From the NCBI GenBank assembly GCA_041402125.1, contig JAWKSY010000006.1, positions 62,001 to 126,000 on the forward strand: a stretch of 64,000 nucleotides of DNA, read 5' to 3'. Of the stretch, positions 54,254 through 62,830 are shown one piece after another. A model generated the notes under the pieces. The model searched no databases, was not told where the DNA came from, and saw nothing but the letters and a program-made list of their open reading frames with translations. The first letter of the stretch is position 1; each line of letters opens with the position of its first letter. The stretch is from JAWKSY01 sp041402125 (GTDB lineage Bacteria > Planctomycetota > GCA-002687715 > DRQF01). Position numbers and translations under genes: made by a program.

Positions 54254-56194
54254 GTGCCAAGGTTCCACTGCCTCCGGGTCGCCCTGATCGCGCTGTGCCT
54301 GGCCGCCGCCCTGCCGGCCCAGACCAACACGTTCACGCCCCCCGGTACGACGATCGAGACGCTGATCGGCCCCGGGACGGTCCAGCTCGGCGTGGCGCTG
54401 GACGTCACGCGCGACGGCCGCATCTTCGTCGGCGAGCTGGGGACCGGCCGCATCTGGACGCAGCGCGCCGGCGTCACCAGCCTCGTCGGCACCGTGCCGG
54501 GGATCGCCGCCGGCCTCGAGAGCGGCTTCGTCGGGCTCTCCGCCGACCACGCCTGGCCCGCGCAGCCCTACCTGTACGTCTACTTCACGACCATGGATGC
54601 GAGCGGCGTCCGCACGAACGTCCTGCGCCGCTACCGGGTCGAGGGCGACGCGGCCGCCGTCGCTCATCGCCAGCTCTCGCTGGGAGCCTCGCTCGACATC
54701 CTGAATGGCATCGACGCCCAGGCGGATACGCACAACGGCGGCTCGATGCGCTTCGGCGCCGACGGCACCCTCTTCGTCGGTCTCGGCGACTCCGGCAATC
54801 CCTGCCTCGCGCAGGACCTGACGAGCCCGCACGGGAAGATCCTCCGGCTGAACGTCGCGGCCCTCCACGGCGTCGACGAGGTCGCCCCGGACAAGCTCCG
54901 CCGCCTCCTCGTGCCCGCGAACAACCCCTTCCCGGGCCCGGACCCGACCGCCCAGCTCGTCTTCGCGCTCGGTCTGCGCAACCCCTTCCGCATCGCGCCG
55001 GACCTGCGGAGCGGCGGCATCGTGATCGGCGACGTGGGCGCGAACTCCTTCGAGGAGATCGACATCGCCTTCGGGGGGGAGAACTTCGGCTGGCCCTGGA
55101 TGGAGGGCGCCCAGCCCCACTCCTCCTGCGGCCTCGGCCCGCCGCCGGCCAACCTGACCGCGCCGGCGGTGATCATCCCCCACGCCTTTCCGGAGAACTT
55201 CCACGTCGTGGTGCCGGTCGGCGGCGTCTACCGCAACTCCGTGGGCGGCCGGTTCGACCTCGGCACGACCTACGAGCCGCAGATCTTCTTCACCGACTTC
55301 AGCTCCACGGGCCCGCTCGTGCGCGTCAGCTACGACACGGCCACGTCCCAGTGGATCGTCGCCCCGCCGATCCCGGGCCAGCTCTCGACCGAGGTCTGGG
55401 GCACGATCCCCTACCTGATCGACTCGATCCTCGGTCCCGACGGCGCCATCTACTTCACGACGCTGATCAACTCCTACGTCGGCCGGGTCCGGCCGCAGGG
55501 CACGGGGAGCCACCTCTGGCCGGCGTCGCCCCTGGCGCAGGCCGGCACCGCCGGCCAGGCCGCCTTCCAGCCGCTCGTCGTCCGCGTCACCGACGAGGCG
55601 GGCGGCGCGCTGGTCGGCGAGACGGTCGTCTTCTCGATCACGCGCGGCGGCGGGACGATCACCGAGACGGCGGTGACGGACGCCAGCGGCCTCGCGACCG
55701 CGACCTACACCTTCGACGTGGCCTTCGGCGGCGCCGAACCCCGCGTGGTCGCCTGGCACGAGGCGTCGGTCCAGCCCCTCACCTTCGATCTGACCTGGCG
55801 CGGCGTCTCCTCGCGGTGGATCACCCGCCGCGGCGGCGGCTCGGACCTCGAGCTGACGATCCGCAACGGCCGACCCAACGGTCCGTTCGCGGTCGCCTGG
55901 GAGCTCGGCGCGGTCGGCGCGCCCTTCCACCAGTACGCGGGCGGCTCGATCTGGACGAGCGTCCTCGCGCCCACGCCCAATCTCGTGATCTTCGGCGACG
56001 GCCTCGGCGCGCTGGCGAGCCCGGCGAATCCGCTCCTCGTGACCGACGGCGCGGGCGAGCGAACGATCCGCCTCCACGGACTGCCCGCGCTCTCGGGCGC
56101 GGCCTTCACGCTCCAGGCCTACGCGGTCGACGCGCTCCTGCCCTACCCGGCCTCGGTCTTCGCGAGCAATCCGCTCCCGCTGATCGTCCCCTGA
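54254..56194 (+). CDS. Secreted PQQ-dependent sugar-dehydrogenase-like beta-propeller protein
   Basis: The GTG start leads into a signal peptide (LRVALIALCLAAALPAQ), giving 646 residues. Residues about 28-420 form a six-bladed propeller of the soluble glucose dehydrogenase type: THNGGSMRFGADGTLFVGLG with the expected catalytic His, SPHGKILRLN, FALGLRNPFRIAP and GENFGWPWMEG. An Ig-like segment of the Big_1 type (about 445-520, VVFSITRGGGTITETAVT) and a C-terminal domain with LQAYAVD and SNPLPLIVP follow. The C-terminal domain is shared with three other secreted proteins of the window. The substrate is unknown; oxidation of sugars outside the cell is the family role. Confidence 0.82.
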   Translation: MPRFHCLRVALIALCLAAALPAQTNTFTPPGTTIETLIGPGTVQLGVALDVTRDGRIFVGELGTGRIWTQRAGVTSLVGTVPGIAAGLESGFVGLSADHAWPAQPYLYVYFTTMDASGVRTNVLRRYRVEGDAAAVAHRQLSLGASLDILNGIDAQADTHNGGSMRFGADGTLFVGLGDSGNPCLAQDLTSPHGKILRLNVAALHGVDEVAPDKLRRLLVPANNPFPGPDPTAQLVFALGLRNPFRIAPDLRSGGIVIGDVGANSFEEIDIAFGGENFGWPWMEGAQPHSSCGLGPPPANLTAPAVIIPHAFPENFHVVVPVGGVYRNSVGGRFDLGTTYEPQIFFTDFSSTGPLVRVSYDTATSQWIVAPPIPGQLSTEVWGTIPYLIDSILGPDGAIYFTTLINSYVGRVRPQGTGSHLWPASPLAQAGTAGQAAFQPLVVRVTDEAGGALVGETVVFSITRGGGTITETAVTDASGLATATYTFDVAFGGAEPRVVAWHEASVQPLTFDLTWRGVSSRWITRRGGGSDLELTIRNGRPNGPFAVAWELGAVGAPFHQYAGGSIWTSVLAPTPNLVIFGDGLGALASPANPLLVTDGAGERTIRLHGLPALSGAAFTLQAYAVDALLPYPASVFASNPLPLIVP

Positions 56195-56255
56195 CCCGTT
56201 CCGGAATCGCCGCGCCCGATCGCGTGGATCGGGCGGGCGACGACACAAGTCCGGC

Positions 56256-56274
56256 GAAGGAAGCGCTTTCCTTC
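56256..56274 (+). terminator. Small hairpin after the sugar-dehydrogenase-like gene
   Basis: GAAGGAA and TTCCTTC pair around GCGCT, 61 bases after the stop. The stem is weak and the assignment tentative. Confidence 0.25.
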
Positions 56275-56308
56275 CGATCGCGTGCTTCCCTCCGGGTCCC
56301 CCGACCGC

Positions 56309-56314
56309 TATCCT
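56309..56314 (+). promoter_or_regulatory. -10-like box of the TPR gene
   Basis: TATCCT lies 24 bases before the ATG at 56339, with GGGGA between them as a weak ribosome site. The same hexamer precedes ruvB and the zinc-ribbon membrane gene. Confidence 0.35.
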
Positions 56315-56338
56315 CCGGACAGTGGTTGGGGAACCGCA

Positions 56339-56986
56339 ATGACGATCAATCCGCGCATCGCCGCGCTCGGCGGTCTCGCGCTCGCACTCGGGCTCGTCGC
56401 CTTCACCTTCGGGTGGGTGGGCCCGTTCCGGGCCGAGGCCTCGTTCCGCCGCGGCCTCGAGCTCGCTCACCAGAAGCGATGGCGGGAGGCCCGCATCCAG
56501 CTCGATCGCGCGGTGGCCCTCGACCGCGCTTCCGCCGCGCCCTACGTCGAACGCGGTCGCGTCCTCCGTTCCCTCGATCGCACGACCGAAGCCCTCGAGG
56601 ACTTCGCGCGCGCCCGCGAACTCGATCCGAAGCGACAGGAGGGATGGGCGGAGGCCGTCGATCTGCTCCTCGCGCTCGACCGACCCGAGGAGGCGCTCGC
56701 CCTCTCGCAGGACGCGATCACGCGCCACCCGGCGCCCGACGTCGAGCTCGTCCTCGGGCACATCCGGGCCCGCGCCGCGCTCGGAGACCTGCGCAACGCG
56801 GTGGCCGAGCTCGACCGCCTCATCGCGCGGCGCGAGGACTGCCACGAGGCCTTCTACATCAAGGGCCGCCTGCACCGCGAACTCGGCGAGCGCACGCTCG
56901 CCCTGTCGGCCTTCGGCGCGGCCGTCGCCCTCGCCCCGCGCAACGCGGACTACCGGCGCTCGCTCGAAGACGTCGCCTGGCAGTAG
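56339..56986 (+). CDS. Membrane-anchored TPR protein
   Basis: The ATG at 56339 starts MTINPRIAALGGLALALG; the frame opens earlier by chance. The 215-residue protein has one membrane helix (about 8-27) and four to five TPR units: ASFRRGLELAHQKRWREARI, APYVERGRVLRSLDRTTEAL, GWAEAVDLLLALDRPEEALA and EAFYIKGRLHRELGERTLAL. TPR proteins of this kind assemble complexes at the membrane. No partner is evident; its neighbours are secreted proteins. It is convergent with the FG-GAP gene. Confidence 0.82.
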   Translation: MTINPRIAALGGLALALGLVAFTFGWVGPFRAEASFRRGLELAHQKRWREARIQLDRAVALDRASAAPYVERGRVLRSLDRTTEALEDFARARELDPKRQEGWAEAVDLLLALDRPEEALALSQDAITRHPAPDVELVLGHIRARAALGDLRNAVAELDRLIARREDCHEAFYIKGRLHRELGERTLALSAFGAAVALAPRNADYRRSLEDVAWQ

Positions 56987-57027
56987 AGCGCGGCGCGCGG
57001 TCGCGACCGGGTCGCCGCGAATCCCTC

Positions 57028-57191
57028 AGAGTCTGTGAGTTCATCCCCGCGTCGGCCCGAGACCGCGCGAAACGGAGTCGGGCGAGGAAGGCCGACGAGG
57101 CGTATCAATGGAAAGATACGGCGAGGAGGCATGACGAAGCCCGGCACCGTTGCAGCCGGTCGAAGCCAGCGGGGATATCTTCACAGACTCT
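57028..57191. repeat. Imperfect 23-base inverted repeat enclosing 118 bases
   Basis: AGAGTCTGTGA (57028-57038) plus ATCCCCGC (57043-57050) is mirrored by GCGGGGAT (57169-57176) plus TCACAGACTCT (57181-57191), so 19 of 23 positions pair, with four mismatched bases in the middle. The inside contains a small CGTATC/GATACG hairpin. It lies in the 204-base gap between convergent genes and touches the stop codon of the FG-GAP gene. It may be a two-way terminator or a short transposon-like relic; no target duplication is visible. Confidence 0.45.
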
Positions 57192-58861
57192 CAGTCGATG
57201 AAGAGCAGCTCGAGCGCGTTCGAGCTCACGATCCCGAAGGGAGCCGTGCCGTCGGCGGCGAAGGCCTGCAGGTGGAACACCAGCCCGGCCAGGGTCGGCT
57301 GCGCGAGGTTGACCGGGATGAGGAAGAGCCCCGACGCATCGAATCCGAAGTTCCCGGAGATGAAGTGACCGGGCGTGATGTCGACGAGCAGCTCGATCCC
57401 CGCGGTCTGCGACTGCCAGGGGCTGTCGCTGAGGACGGCGACGCCCGCGGTGTAGGGCAGCGCTCCGCTGATGTAGACGCCGCCCTGGGTCATCTGACCC
57501 GCGATACCGTGGTCCCATTCGAGCGCGAGGGTCTGGGTGCCCAGCGGGTCGTCGCCATAGGGGCGCGCTCCGGTCGCCGCGATCACGAGCGCCGCGCCGG
57601 AGTTGTAGGCCGCGGTCGCGGAGTAGCGGGCGCCGACGAGCACGTCGTCGAAGCCGTCGTCGTTGACGTCGCCGAGGCGGGACACGGCCCAGCCCAGGTT
57701 GTCGCCCTGCATGCCCTCGTAGTTGAGCAGGATCGCTCCGTCGTCGCCGGAGTAGACCCGCACGTAGCCGGAGTCGAATCCTCCCACGTCCGAGAAGCGC
57801 GCCCCCGCGACGAAGTCGAGCTGACCGTCTCCGTTGACGTCGCCAGCCGCGTCGACGGACCAGCCGAGCTGGTCGGAGTCCGCGTCGCCCTTGACCTCGA
57901 TCATCAGGGCGCCGGTCGCGCCGGAATAGGTGCGCACGAGCCCCGAGGAGTCTCCGTTCGGATCGGCGCGCATCGCGCCGGTGACGAGGTCCCGCGTGCC
58001 GTCGCCGTCGAGATCGCCCGCGTCCGCCACGGAGCGACCGAGCTGGTCACCGGCGGCCGAACCCGCGTGGGTCCGGAACAGGGTGGCGTCGATACCGGAG
58101 TAGATGCGGACCTCGCCGGCGGAGGTGAGGCCGCCGGGAGACGCGACGGGGATGCCCACGCCGATCTCCGGATAGCCGTCGGCGTTCAGATCGCCGAGGC
58201 CGGTGACGTCGTAGCCGAAGCCCGAGCCGAAGTCGACTCCGGGCAGGACGAACAGGAAGGCGCCGGTCGCGCCGCTGAAGGCGCGCACCTCGCCCGTGAG
58301 AGTGGTGAGTCCGTCGGCGAAGGGAGCACCGACGAGCAGGTCGGGCACGCCGTCGAGATCGAGATCGTCGACGCCCGAGACGCCGGTTCCGAACTCGTCT
58401 CCGGCCACCGCGCCGTGGAGCGTGTAGAGGACCGCGCCCGTCGCGCCGGAGACGACCTTCACCGCGCCGCAGTTGAGCTTGCCGGGAGCGTCGGCGCGCG
58501 GAGCGCCCGCGGCCCAGTCGGGAACGCCGTCCAGATCGACGTCGCCCAGTCCCGAGACGACGAATCCGAGGGTGTCACCCGCGCCATCGCCGTCCACCGC
58601 GTAGAGGAAGGCTCCGGTGGCCCCGGAGAAGACGGAGACGCGACCCGCGTCGACGAAGGAGAAATCGGCGTAGCGCCCGCCGACCGCGAAGTCGGGGATC
58701 CCGTCTCCGTCGACGTCGCCGATGCCCGCCAGACCGTGCCCGAACTCGTCACCGGCCGCGGTGCCGAGGGTCTCGTGGTGCCGGGGGAGCTGCGCCGCGA
58801 CGGCGGCGGACAGCAGGCCCGCCGCCAGGACGGACCCCAGGATTCGAGGGATCAGGACCAT
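57191..58861 (-). CDS. Secreted FG-GAP repeat (integrin-alpha-like) protein
   Basis: A signal peptide (LGSVLAAGLLSAAVAAQ) is followed by seven FG-GAP repeats forming a beta-propeller with calcium-type loops, for example GDVDGDGIPDFAVGG, GDLNADGYPEIGVGI, GDLDGDGTRDLVTGA and GDVNDDGFDDVLVGA. A C-terminal domain (about residues 430-556) ends in LQAFAADG and SSNALELLFID and is shared with other secreted proteins here. The 556-residue protein is probably exported and surface-bound, with a role in adhesion. The ligand is unknown. Confidence 0.88.
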   Translation of the reverse strand: MVLIPRILGSVLAAGLLSAAVAAQLPRHHETLGTAAGDEFGHGLAGIGDVDGDGIPDFAVGGRYADFSFVDAGRVSVFSGATGAFLYAVDGDGAGDTLGFVVSGLGDVDLDGVPDWAAGAPRADAPGKLNCGAVKVVSGATGAVLYTLHGAVAGDEFGTGVSGVDDLDLDGVPDLLVGAPFADGLTTLTGEVRAFSGATGAFLFVLPGVDFGSGFGYDVTGLGDLNADGYPEIGVGIPVASPGGLTSAGEVRIYSGIDATLFRTHAGSAAGDQLGRSVADAGDLDGDGTRDLVTGAMRADPNGDSSGLVRTYSGATGALMIEVKGDADSDQLGWSVDAAGDVNGDGQLDFVAGARFSDVGGFDSGYVRVYSGDDGAILLNYEGMQGDNLGWAVSRLGDVNDDGFDDVLVGARYSATAAYNSGAALVIAATGARPYGDDPLGTQTLALEWDHGIAGQMTQGGVYISGALPYTAGVAVLSDSPWQSQTAGIELLVDITPGHFISGNFGFDASGLFLIPVNLAQPTLAGLVFHLQAFAADGTAPFGIVSSNALELLFID

Positions 58862-59160
58862 CTCGATCGTCTCCGGGCCGGGCGATCCGGCCAGTTGTCA
58901 GTCGGGAGCGAGGTGGGTCGGCGCACCCTCCCGAAGGTTCTCGGGCCTCGCGTCTTCGGACATGATGGAAAACCGGCCGCCGAGCCGAAGGGAATTCAAA
59001 CCCACGGTCCACGGAGGGTTATCCCGAATCGACGACGGTGGAACGAAAGTCCGGTCCGGACCCCGAGTTGGCGCCGTCCCCGTCCGGGGCGGGAGGCCGC
59101 GATCGGCGTTCGGGTTGCGTGAGAACCCGGTCCGGAACCGAGGTGGGGAGCTCCGAATCC

Positions 59161-60018
59161 ATGGCCCTGGTCTTCACGCTCCTCTCCGCCCTGCTCTGGA
59201 GCGCCTTCGACTACGCCCGCAAGGGACTCGCGTCGCGCCGCGAGCCCGCGGTGATCCTGGTCTGGCTGGGCGGGGTCCAGGTCCTCGTCTTCGGGGGCTT
59301 CGCCTTCGATGCCGACGGGACCGGTCCGGGAGCCGGCTACTGGCTCCCCGCCCTCGCGGTCCTCGTCCTGAACTCGATCGCGAATCTCGCCTTCGTGACC
59401 GCGCTCCGACTCGCGCCGCTGAGCCGCACCGTCCCGCTCCTCGCGCTGACGCCGGTGGCGACGGCGGCCAGCGCCTACCTGCGTCTCGACGAGACCCTCA
59501 CCGGGCGCCGCGCGATCGGGATCGCCGTCGTCGTGACCGGCGCCGTCCTCCTGGCGCGCGCCCGCGCGACGTCCACGCCGCCGGCGGATCGTCACCGGGA
59601 GCGCCGCGGCATCGCGCTGATGGCCGTCGTGGCCCTCGCCTGGGGTCTCACCGCGACCTTCGACAAGGAGAGCATCGCCCACGCCTCGATCGCCTTCCAC
59701 GCGACCTTCCAGGCCGGGGCGCTGGCGCTCGTCTTCTGGACCCACCTCGCCCTCCGGGGACGCGCGGGCGCCGTGCTCGCCGCGGCGACGGATGCCCGAC
59801 GCCTCATCCTCGCCGGCCTGATCGGTCCGGCCGCCATCGGCACCCAGCTCGCGGCCTTCGCGCTGACCGAGGTCGCGGTCGTCGAGACGACCAAGCGCGC
59901 CGTCGGCCTCGCGATGGCGATGCTGATCGGTCGACTGGTCTTCGGCGAGACCGTGACGCGGGGCGCGATCCTCGCCGCCGCGCTCATGGCGGGCGGACTG
60001 CCGCTGGTGCTCTTCTGA
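59161..60018 (+). CDS. EamA/DMT-superfamily transporter
   Basis: The 285-residue protein has about ten membrane helices arranged as two EamA repeats; a conserved feature is the repeat end VPLLALTPVATAASAYLRLDE followed by a helix, and its counterpart VVETTKRAVGLAMAMLIGRL. The ATG at 59161 begins MALVFTLLSALLWSAFDY, the usual N-terminus; GGGGAG lies 12 bases upstream. Such proteins export or import metabolites such as amino acids or nucleotide precursors. The substrate cannot be told from sequence. It is convergent with larC. Confidence 0.82.
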   Translation: MALVFTLLSALLWSAFDYARKGLASRREPAVILVWLGGVQVLVFGGFAFDADGTGPGAGYWLPALAVLVLNSIANLAFVTALRLAPLSRTVPLLALTPVATAASAYLRLDETLTGRRAIGIAVVVTGAVLLARARATSTPPADRHRERRGIALMAVVALAWGLTATFDKESIAHASIAFHATFQAGALALVFWTHLALRGRAGAVLAAATDARRLILAGLIGPAAIGTQLAAFALTEVAVVETTKRAVGLAMAMLIGRLVFGETVTRGAILAAALMAGGLPLVLF

Positions 60019-60033
60019 GGCGCCGCGGAGGGG

Positions 60034-61428
60034 TCAGTCTCGCGGAACGGCGGCCGCGATGACGGCCATGACCTCGGCGACGGGGAGGTCGCGCTCGCGC
60101 GCGAGCCGCGCCGCGTCCTCGTACTCGGCCGCCACCTTCACGATCCGGCCCTCGCGCCGGCCGATCTTCGCCCGGGCGCGCCCGAGAGGAGTCTCGACCT
60201 CGACGATCTCACGGTCGAGGATCCGTCGCTCGGCCTCGCGGCGGCGGTAGCCGAAACTCGAGCTGTGGCGGAGGAGGAGATCGCCGAGGCGATCCTCGTC
60301 CTCGAGGCGCGTCACGACCGTCAGCGCGACGCCCGGCCGGCCCTTCTTCATCTGGACGGGCTGGAAGAGGACGTCCAGCGCCCCCCCTTCCTCGAGTCGC
60401 TCCCGCAGGAAGCCGAGCGCCTCCGGCGTCATGTCGTCCACCTGGGCCTCCAGGATCGCGACGCGGCGCGGCGTGGCCTCCGCTCCGCCGGACTCCTCGC
60501 GCTCGTAGAGCAGCACGCGGAGGACGTTCGGGGGGTCGGCGCGACGCGTGGTTCCGGCGCCGTATCCCGTCGCGAGGATCCGGAGATCCCGGCGCGGCGA
60601 GTAGTCGTCGACGAGGACCCGAAGGATGGCCGCGCCCGTCGGCGTCACGAGCTCGTCGGCGACGCCGGTCGTCCGCAGCGGCAATCCGCGCAGGATCTCG
60701 GCCGTCGCCGGGGTCGGCACCGGCAGCATGCCGTGCGCGGTCCTCCGCGTCCCCTCCCCCACGCCGATCGCGTCGCAGACGACCTCGTCGATGCCGAGGA
60801 GGTCGAGGGCGATCGCGGCGCCGCAGATGTCGAGGATCGAGTCCAGGGCGCCCACCTCGTGGAAGTGGACGTCCTCGACCGCGACGCCGTGGATGCGGGC
60901 CTCCGAGCCGGCGAGCGTGCGGAAGATCTCCAGCGCCCGCTCTCGCGCGCGCTCCGGCATCGCGGCCGCGCCGATCATCTCGCGGATCTCCCGCCAGCTC
61001 CGACCGTGCGGGTCGCCGGGGGCGTGATGCGAGTGACCGTGGTGGTGGTGGTGGTGCCCGCCCTCATGGTGATGATGAGCGTGATCGCCGTGGCCGTGGT
61101 GGTGATGACCGTGATCGTGATCATCGTGGCCGTGGTGATGGGGACCGTGGTCGTGATGGTGATGGTGACCGCCCGCCCCGGTCTCCTCGCCCTCTCGCCC
61201 TTCCTGCACCTCCCGGCCGTCCGCGCGCCGCACGACGACGTCGAGCTTCGTCGCGCGGACCGCGCCCTGCATGACCGTCCGCGGCTCCAGCCGGAAGGGC
61301 GCCGGCGACAGCGCCGTCAACGCCGCGCGCAGCGCCTCGAGATCGAGCCCGAGGTCGAGGAGCGCGGCCAGGAACATGTCGCCCGCGATGCCGCTGAAGG
61401 GCTGGACGTAGAGACCGCGCCGGGCCAT
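60034..61428 (-). CDS. larC: Nickel-pincer cofactor biosynthesis protein LarC
   Basis: LarC inserts nickel into the pyridinium-dithiocarboxylate mononucleotide to finish the cofactor of LarA-type lactate racemase. The 464-residue protein is a single frame. The N-terminus YVQPFSGIAGDMFLAALLDL and the motifs VHFHEVGALDSILDICGAAI, GVGEGTRRTAHGMLPVPTPA and EAQVDDMTPEALGFLRERL identify it. Residues 88-135 are a His tract with about 31 His, presumably for nickel binding or storage. It starts four bases after the mutase gene. larA, larB and larE are not in the window. Confidence 0.93.
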   Translation of the reverse strand: MARRGLYVQPFSGIAGDMFLAALLDLGLDLEALRAALTALSPAPFRLEPRTVMQGAVRATKLDVVVRRADGREVQEGREGEETGAGGHHHHHDHGPHHHGHDDHDHGHHHHGHGDHAHHHHEGGHHHHHHGHSHHAPGDPHGRSWREIREMIGAAAMPERARERALEIFRTLAGSEARIHGVAVEDVHFHEVGALDSILDICGAAIALDLLGIDEVVCDAIGVGEGTRRTAHGMLPVPTPATAEILRGLPLRTTGVADELVTPTGAAILRVLVDDYSPRRDLRILATGYGAGTTRRADPPNVLRVLLYEREESGGAEATPRRVAILEAQVDDMTPEALGFLRERLEEGGALDVLFQPVQMKKGRPGVALTVVTRLEDEDRLGDLLLRHSSSFGYRRREAERRILDREIVEVETPLGRARAKIGRREGRIVKVAAEYEDAARLARERDLPVAEVMAVIAAAVPRD

Positions 61429-61432
61429 CGCC

Positions 61433-62758
61433 TCAGCCCTCTTGCAGCATCGCGACGATCTCCGCGCGTCGCGCCTCGAGGATCGACCGGTCGTCGGCTT
61501 CGAGGTTGAGGCGGAGGAGCGGCTCGGTGTTGCTCTTGCGGACGTTGAACCACCAGTCGGCGTACTCGACGGTCACGCCGTCGAGATCGCTGATCCGGCC
61601 GTCGGCGTAGCGCTCCTTCAGGCGGGCGATCATCCCGTCCTTGTCGGCCACCTCGAAGTTCACCTCGCCGGTCGCGGGGTAGCGCTCGAGTTCCGCCACG
61701 AAGGCCGAGAGCGGGCGCCCCTCGCGCTGCAGGAGATCGAGGACGATGAGCATCGCGATCGTCGCGTTGTCGCTCGTGAAGTTGTCCTTGAAGTAGTAAT
61801 GACCGGAGAGCTCGCCGCCGAAGCAGGCGTCGTTCTCCCGCATCGTCGCCTTGATGAAGCTGTGACCGACGCGCTCCTTGACCGGAACGCCGCCCGCCCG
61901 CTCGACCTCCTCGGCGACCACGCGGCTCGAGCGCAGGTCGTAGACGACGTGCGAGCCCGGGTTCCTGGCGAGCATCTCGCGCGCGATGATCGCGGTCAGG
62001 ATGTCGTTGGCGACGACGCGACCGTTCTCGTCGACGAATCGGCAACGATCGGCGTCGCCGTCGAAGGCGACGCCGACGTCGGCGCCGCTGGCCTTCACGC
62101 GCGCGATGACATCCACGAGGGTGTGCTCGTCGAGCGGGTTGGCCTCGTGGTTCGGAAAGGTGCCGTCGAGCTCGAAGTAGAGATTCTCCGACGCGAGACC
62201 CAGCCGCTCGATGACGGGCGGGAGCTCGTGACCGGCCATGCCGTTGCCGGCATCGAAGACGCAGCGGAGGCTGATCGGCCGCCCCACCCAGGCGGTGACG
62301 TGCGTGACGTAGGCGTCCGTCACGTCCTCCCGGCTCAGCGAGCCCTGCCGCTCGGCCGGCGCCGGATCCGGGCCCCGGCACTCCTCCTCGAGGCGCTTGA
62401 TGCCCGACTCGTAGCTCACCGGCACGCAGTCGCGGCGGCAGAACTTCATGCCGATGTACTGCGCCGGGTTGTGAGAGGCGGTGATCTGGACGCCGCCGTC
62501 GACGCCGAGGGAGCCGATCGCGAAGTAGGTCATCGGCGTCGACGCCAGGCCGATGTCGATGACGTCGGCTCCCTGCTCGCGGGCGCCCTCGATGAAGGCG
62601 GCCGCGATCGAGGGCGCGCAGGCCCGCATGTCCCGCCCGACCACCAGGGACCTCGCTCCGATCTGCCGCGCGAAGTGGATGCCGATCTTGCGCGCCAGGG
62701 TCTCGTCGATCTGCTCGCCGTAGATCCCGCGGACGTCGTAGGCCTTGAATATCGACAT
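61433..62758 (-). CDS. Phosphomannomutase/phosphoglucomutase
   Basis: This 441-residue alpha-D-phosphohexomutase moves a phosphate between C6 and C1 of a hexose, for cell-wall or exopolysaccharide precursors. The four family loops are intact: phosphoserine loop ITASHNPAQY (about 94-103), metal loop DGDADRCRF (about 236), sugar loop GGELSGHYYF and phosphate loop VRKSNTEPLLRL near the C-terminus. It belongs to the ManB/AlgC-like group. GAGGAG lies nine bases before the ATG. larC follows directly, and threonine aldolase precedes it by 72 bases. Confidence 0.92.
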   Translation of the reverse strand: MSIFKAYDVRGIYGEQIDETLARKIGIHFARQIGARSLVVGRDMRACAPSIAAAFIEGAREQGADVIDIGLASTPMTYFAIGSLGVDGGVQITASHNPAQYIGMKFCRRDCVPVSYESGIKRLEEECRGPDPAPAERQGSLSREDVTDAYVTHVTAWVGRPISLRCVFDAGNGMAGHELPPVIERLGLASENLYFELDGTFPNHEANPLDEHTLVDVIARVKASGADVGVAFDGDADRCRFVDENGRVVANDILTAIIAREMLARNPGSHVVYDLRSSRVVAEEVERAGGVPVKERVGHSFIKATMRENDACFGGELSGHYYFKDNFTSDNATIAMLIVLDLLQREGRPLSAFVAELERYPATGEVNFEVADKDGMIARLKERYADGRISDLDGVTVEYADWWFNVRKSNTEPLLRLNLEADDRSILEARRAEIVAMLQEG

Positions 62759-62830
62759 GCCGGAGTGCTCCTCGTTCTCGCGCCCCGAGGCGCGCCTCGT
62801 CGTTCGCGGCGCGCGCGGCGCCGCGCCGGC

